This document shows, in pieces, positions 61,072-64,000 of a DNA stretch of 64,000 nucleotides. The DNA comes from Dyella_B acidisoli (GTDB lineage: Bacteria; Pseudomonadota; Gammaproteobacteria; Xanthomonadales; Rhodanobacteraceae). The translations under genes and the position numbers were made by a program. A model generated the notes under the pieces. The model searched no databases and had not been told where the DNA came from. It was given only the letters and a program-made list of their open reading frames with translations. The stretch is taken from the NCBI RefSeq assembly GCF_049532895.1, contig NZ_CP064031.1:2294001-2358000 (forward strand), written 5' to 3'. Position 1 is the stretch's first letter; every line of letters begins with the position of its first letter.

Positions 61072-62355
61072 TCAGTCTTCGAGCACACCAAGGTCGATGG
61101 AGTTCGCCATCGCCTGGTATCCAATGTCGTTGGGATGCAAATGATCGCCGCTGTCGTAAGCGGGCAATAGGGTGGTGGGATTGGACGGGTCTCGCACGAT
61201 CTGGTCGAAATCGAGTACGCCGTCGGCGCCGTTCGCCGAGCGCACGAAGGCGTTCACGGCCTCGCGCTTCATTTCCCCTGCGGCGTCGTAATACGAGGCG
61301 CCGTTGTAAGGGGTGATTGTTCCCAGGTAAATCTTGATCCCGCTAGCTTTCGCCTGAGCGATGGTGGCCTGCATGGCCGCGATGATCTGATCGGCGGAAA
61401 CGTTTTGCTGCGGAATGAGCTCGCCGATGCCGATGTCGTTGATGCCCAGCAGGATCATGACGTGGGTCGCGCCCGAAACACCGGCAACATCGTGGGCGAA
61501 TCGCGTCACGCCGGCAGGGCCGACGCCGTCGTAGATCCAGCGGTTACCGGCGATGGCGGCATTGACTACGCTCGCACGGCCGAGGTCCTCAGCAGCGGCC
61601 TGTACGCGATTGTCGAGGAGGTTGGGCCAGCGATGGTTGGTATCCGGGGTGGAACCGTATCCGTCGGTAATCGAGTCGCCGAACGCCACGACCACCTTGT
61701 ACGGATGCGCCGCCTGGTCGGTAACGCTGGCAGATGCATCGGCTGTCGATGCGTCAACTTCGCTGAGCCAGTAGTACATGCTCGTTGTCGTGGCATTGCC
61801 CATCACAACGGCACCCGCCTGATCGCCCGGTGAGAGGTAATTGGTTTGCATACCTATCGTGTGAGTGGTGACGACGGGCGTGTTCAGTGGAACGTACAGG
61901 CTGATTGCCAGATCCGATTGCGTCGGTACTTGCAGGTAGACCGGGTCGCTCCATCGCTCTTCGCCGGGCGCGAGCGTTACGGTGCTGTTGCCGCCGAATC
62001 GAAGCGTGTGATCGGTAGCGAGGTCGACGCCACCGTTGCCCGTGCTGCGTGCAATCCGGGCTTCGCCGAACGTGACGGGTGTGGTCCCGAAGAAATTGGA
62101 CAGCTTGACGCGGATCAGGCTGCCGCCATGCGATGTGTGGACAATCTGGCGAATTGACTGGTTTGAGATGGCGAGAGGCGGAACGGTGACGCCGGGGTAA
62201 AGGATGTTGTAGTTCTGCGGCGCCGCATACCAGGTTGCGAACCACGGTGGTTGAACGCAGGCTGCCGACAAAAGCACAGCCAACGCCATGACGGCGATGA
62301 CTCTTCCGAGTAAATAAAAGGTGCGAGTGCCTCTCTGGGATACGCGCTTACTCAT
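61072..62355 (-). CDS. SGNH/GDSL-family hydrolase, secreted
   Basis: 427 residues. A signal sequence ends LLSAAC, possibly a lipobox. A beta-sandwich domain of about 180 residues (IRQIVHTSHGGSLIRVKLSN) precedes the SGNH domain: VVAFGDSITDGYGSTPDTNH (block I Ser), AAIAGNRWI (block II Gly), LLGINDIG (block III Asn) and DSGDHLHPNDIGYQAMANSI (block V Asp-His). Such enzymes deacetylate or de-esterify carbohydrates. AGGAG nine bases before the ATG at 62355. It is monocistronic. Confidence 0.9.
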   Translation of the reverse strand: MSKRVSQRGTRTFYLLGRVIAVMALAVLLSAACVQPPWFATWYAAPQNYNILYPGVTVPPLAISNQSIRQIVHTSHGGSLIRVKLSNFFGTTPVTFGEARIARSTGNGGVDLATDHTLRFGGNSTVTLAPGEERWSDPVYLQVPTQSDLAISLYVPLNTPVVTTHTIGMQTNYLSPGDQAGAVVMGNATTTSMYYWLSEVDASTADASASVTDQAAHPYKVVVAFGDSITDGYGSTPDTNHRWPNLLDNRVQAAAEDLGRASVVNAAIAGNRWIYDGVGPAGVTRFAHDVAGVSGATHVMILLGINDIGIGELIPQQNVSADQIIAAMQATIAQAKASGIKIYLGTITPYNGASYYDAAGEMKREAVNAFVRSANGADGVLDFDQIVRDPSNPTTLLPAYDSGDHLHPNDIGYQAMANSIDLGVLED

Positions 62356-63216
62356 AACCATTTCTCCTGTGTGGTGGTTTGCACGTGTGTTACTGAGGGC
62401 GTTTCGACTTAGGAGCAGGCAAAAGGTGGCAAGCCGCCCGGGCGGGCGGAGACGCGAAAACGTTCTTGAATACGTGTGGGGAGCGAGCGTTCTATCGCCA
62501 GTCGTGCGGTGAATTCGTTATGAAAGGTGGTGTCAAGGCGCTAGCCGGGCGCCCCGATTTCAATCCTGCAATAGCGATCACCTTTGCAGCGCACAGCAAA
62601 GGTGAAGTGCACGTGTAGCGACTCAGCGGTAACCCTTGAACTGGAATCGCAAATCATTGCTTCATAACCAGTTGGGACGCCGCATCGTCATAACATCAGC
62701 TTCGACTAGAAAGATCCAATTGACCAAAACATCGCAAAGCCAATCGAACGTGCTGAGTGCCTGCGCGTAAAACAGTTTGATCACTCATGGCAGATCTGAG
62801 GAGCAGGGCGATTAGATTGGGTTATCGAGGGCAGGGCAGACTGAGTCCTCTACATGCGATGCTGGGGTTCGTATACGCTGAAGAGGCAGGCCATGCCAAC
62901 GTGGACCTGAGGCTTGTCGCGTGACATGGGTTTGTAGACATTTCATGCAAGCGCGCAGGAGAGCGCGGAGTTCAGCGCATGCCTGGATCAAGCACAGTGC
63001 CCAAGTTTTTCTGGCCACATTTTCCAATGGCAATGGTACAAGCAGTGCCTGCTTTGCTATGACGTCCAGCACTGGCTCGAAGCTACATTCCAATCTACCT
63101 TGCAGCGCCATCTGCTTCAACTTTTCGTGCCGAGTAACTCAAGTTTTTTGCGGTTCTTCCCCACAATTACGCATTACGACTCACTTTCAATTTGCTATGT
63201 GCAGTTGGAGGAATAA
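62356..63216. other. Long intergenic region with little coding signal
   Basis: About 860 bases without a convincing gene. Apart from the LprI-like fragment at 62940-62994, I see no repeats or signals until the ribosome site at 63207. Confidence 0.5.
62940..62994 (+). pseudogene. 55-base fragment of the LprI-like gene
   Basis: Matches 56208-56262 with two substitutions (for example CATTTCATGCAAGCGCGCAG against CATTTCATGCAAGCGCACAG). It codes HASAQESAEFSACLDQA in the same frame, and both flanks are unrelated to the donor gene. It is a relic of a duplicated or gene-converted copy. Confidence 0.7.
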
Positions 63217-64000
63217 ATGCAGTCGACAAAGGTCGTCGAATCACTTCTCTCAGGCTCGGCGTGGACGCGCTTGATCGCGCCATGGATCTTCGTTCTTGTG
63301 CCATCGCAGGCCTTTGCTGATATCCATAGTGAGCAGGCCAAGCCGATAAAGTCGGCGGGGCACATGATGGCTATGGCTTCCGCCAACCCCGTGCCGGCGG
63401 CGACAACTCTTTTAACGGGTTACGGCACCGGTGGATTTGCGGTGAAAACCTCGAGTCAGGAAGCCCAGGCCTATTTCAATAACGGGATGCAGCTCGCACA
63501 TGCTTTCGCGCATAAGGCGGCTATCGCAGCGTTTCGGCGCGCCGAGCAACTCGACCCTCAATGCGCCATGTGCGCATGGGGAGAAGCGTGGGCTCGCGGA
63601 CCTACGATTAACTATCCGATCAGCGAAACGGTTCAAGCGCAATTGGCCAGCCTTGCTGATCATGCCGCTGCGCTCGCGAAAGACAATTCGCCCAAGGAGC
63701 AGGCGCTGATTGCCGCCCTGCAAAAGCGCTATCACCAAGGTGGCGGCAAAGGTCCGGGCGATATGGCGTTTGCGCAAGCCATGGATACCTTGTACGAGTC
63801 CAATCCTTCAGATGATGAGATCGCGGTCATAACGGCCGACGCCTGGATGATCCCTGCTGCGCAGGAAGGTAACCGCGACCATCTGGATCGATCCGTGCAG
63901 ATTCTCGAAAACGTGCTGCATCGGGCGCCCGACAACAGCGCCGCGATCCATTTTTATATTCATGCGACGGAAATGGACGGGGTTGCGGGAGAGGCGCTTC
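63217..64000 (+). CDS. TPR-containing secreted protein, incomplete at the window end
   Basis: 261 codons are visible, still open at base 64000. GGAGG stands six bases before the ATG. A hydrophobic signal-like segment (LIAPWIFVLVPSQAFA) is followed by tetratricopeptide-type helices: SQEAQAYFNNGMQLAHAFAH, KAAIAAFRRAEQLDPQCAMC, AWGEAWARGPTINYP, and RSVQILENVLHRAPDNSAAI then HFYIHATEMD. The arrangement, with paired Cys in DPQCAMCAWGEA and HFYIHA later, is that of a widespread family of large periplasmic TPR proteins of unknown role. The C-terminal half is outside the window. Confidence 0.85.
   Translation, partial: MQSTKVVESLLSGSAWTRLIAPWIFVLVPSQAFADIHSEQAKPIKSAGHMMAMASANPVPAATTLLTGYGTGGFAVKTSSQEAQAYFNNGMQLAHAFAHKAAIAAFRRAEQLDPQCAMCAWGEAWARGPTINYPISETVQAQLASLADHAAALAKDNSPKEQALIAALQKRYHQGGGKGPGDMAFAQAMDTLYESNPSDDEIAVITADAWMIPAAQEGNRDHLDRSVQILENVLHRAPDNSAAIHFYIHATEMDGVAGEAL

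Noticed and set aside
62812..63120. 102-aa antisense frame downstream of the SGNH hydrolase
   Set aside because: Part of it is the reverse of the LprI fragment; no ribosome site or known domain.

Overview
The window looks like chromosomal DNA of a high-GC gammaproteobacterium of the Xanthomonadales, most likely Rhodanobacteraceae (Dyella, Luteibacter, Rhodanobacter). This is an inference from protein character: a large TonB-dependent sugar receptor beside glycoside hydrolases, an XAC0095-like small protein, a Csu-type pilus locus, a VgrG island and many dispersed REP-like palindromes. No rRNA, tRNA or CRISPR array was seen.

Layout. 0-14 kb: a YdeI-like protein, then a same-strand glycan-use block (glucokinase, TonB-dependent receptor, APC permease, GH2 enzyme resembling exo-beta-D-glucosaminidase, LacI regulator), then a sulfotransferase and a lipoprotein. 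14-23 kb: an accessory, more AT-rich region with a metallophosphoesterase-P-loop NTPase of 1019 aa, an orphan RNase N1/T1-type toxin, an IS110 relic, a Tse2-like toxin coupled to a 57-aa partner, an Imm11-like immunity protein, a broken paralogue next to its intact copy, and a ParB-like protein. 23-30 kb: an RHS polymorphic toxin with an overlapping membrane-protein gene, then an acyltransferase. The RHS and acyltransferase genes share an almost identical 5' leader. 30-39 kb: GST, a nonsense-mutated OmpA relic, hemolysin III, a GH95/GH36 pair (fucosidase, alpha-galactosidase), a YCII protein, a secreted protein and a headless amidohydrolase. 39-44.5 kb: a compact Csu/spore-coat-U chaperone-usher locus.

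45-48.6 kb: single small genes, including a stand-alone EF-Ts core domain and what looks like decayed integron cassettes. One convincing attC overlaps the stop codon of a phosphatase gene whose active-site loop carries an 11-bp tandem duplication. No integrase is present. 48.6-56.6 kb: a phospholipase D-family lipoprotein, then a VgrG island with two effector/immunity pairs (a PAAR protein with a possible toxin domain N-terminal to PAAR, and a lipase), an adaptor-like protein, two overlapping micro-ORFs with good ribosome sites, a UUCG terminator and an LprI-like protein. 56.8-64 kb: DipZ, an alpha/beta hydrolase, a monooxygenase-like protein divergent from an AraC-type regulator, an SGNH hydrolase and the start of a TPR protein.

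Functionally the window mixes sugar and glycan acquisition with interbacterial weaponry (VgrG cargo, RHS, orphan toxin and immunity modules) and a possible defence NTPase, separated by repeat-rich intergenic DNA and several pseudogenes. All family assignments are by eye from the translated sequence. No database search was run.
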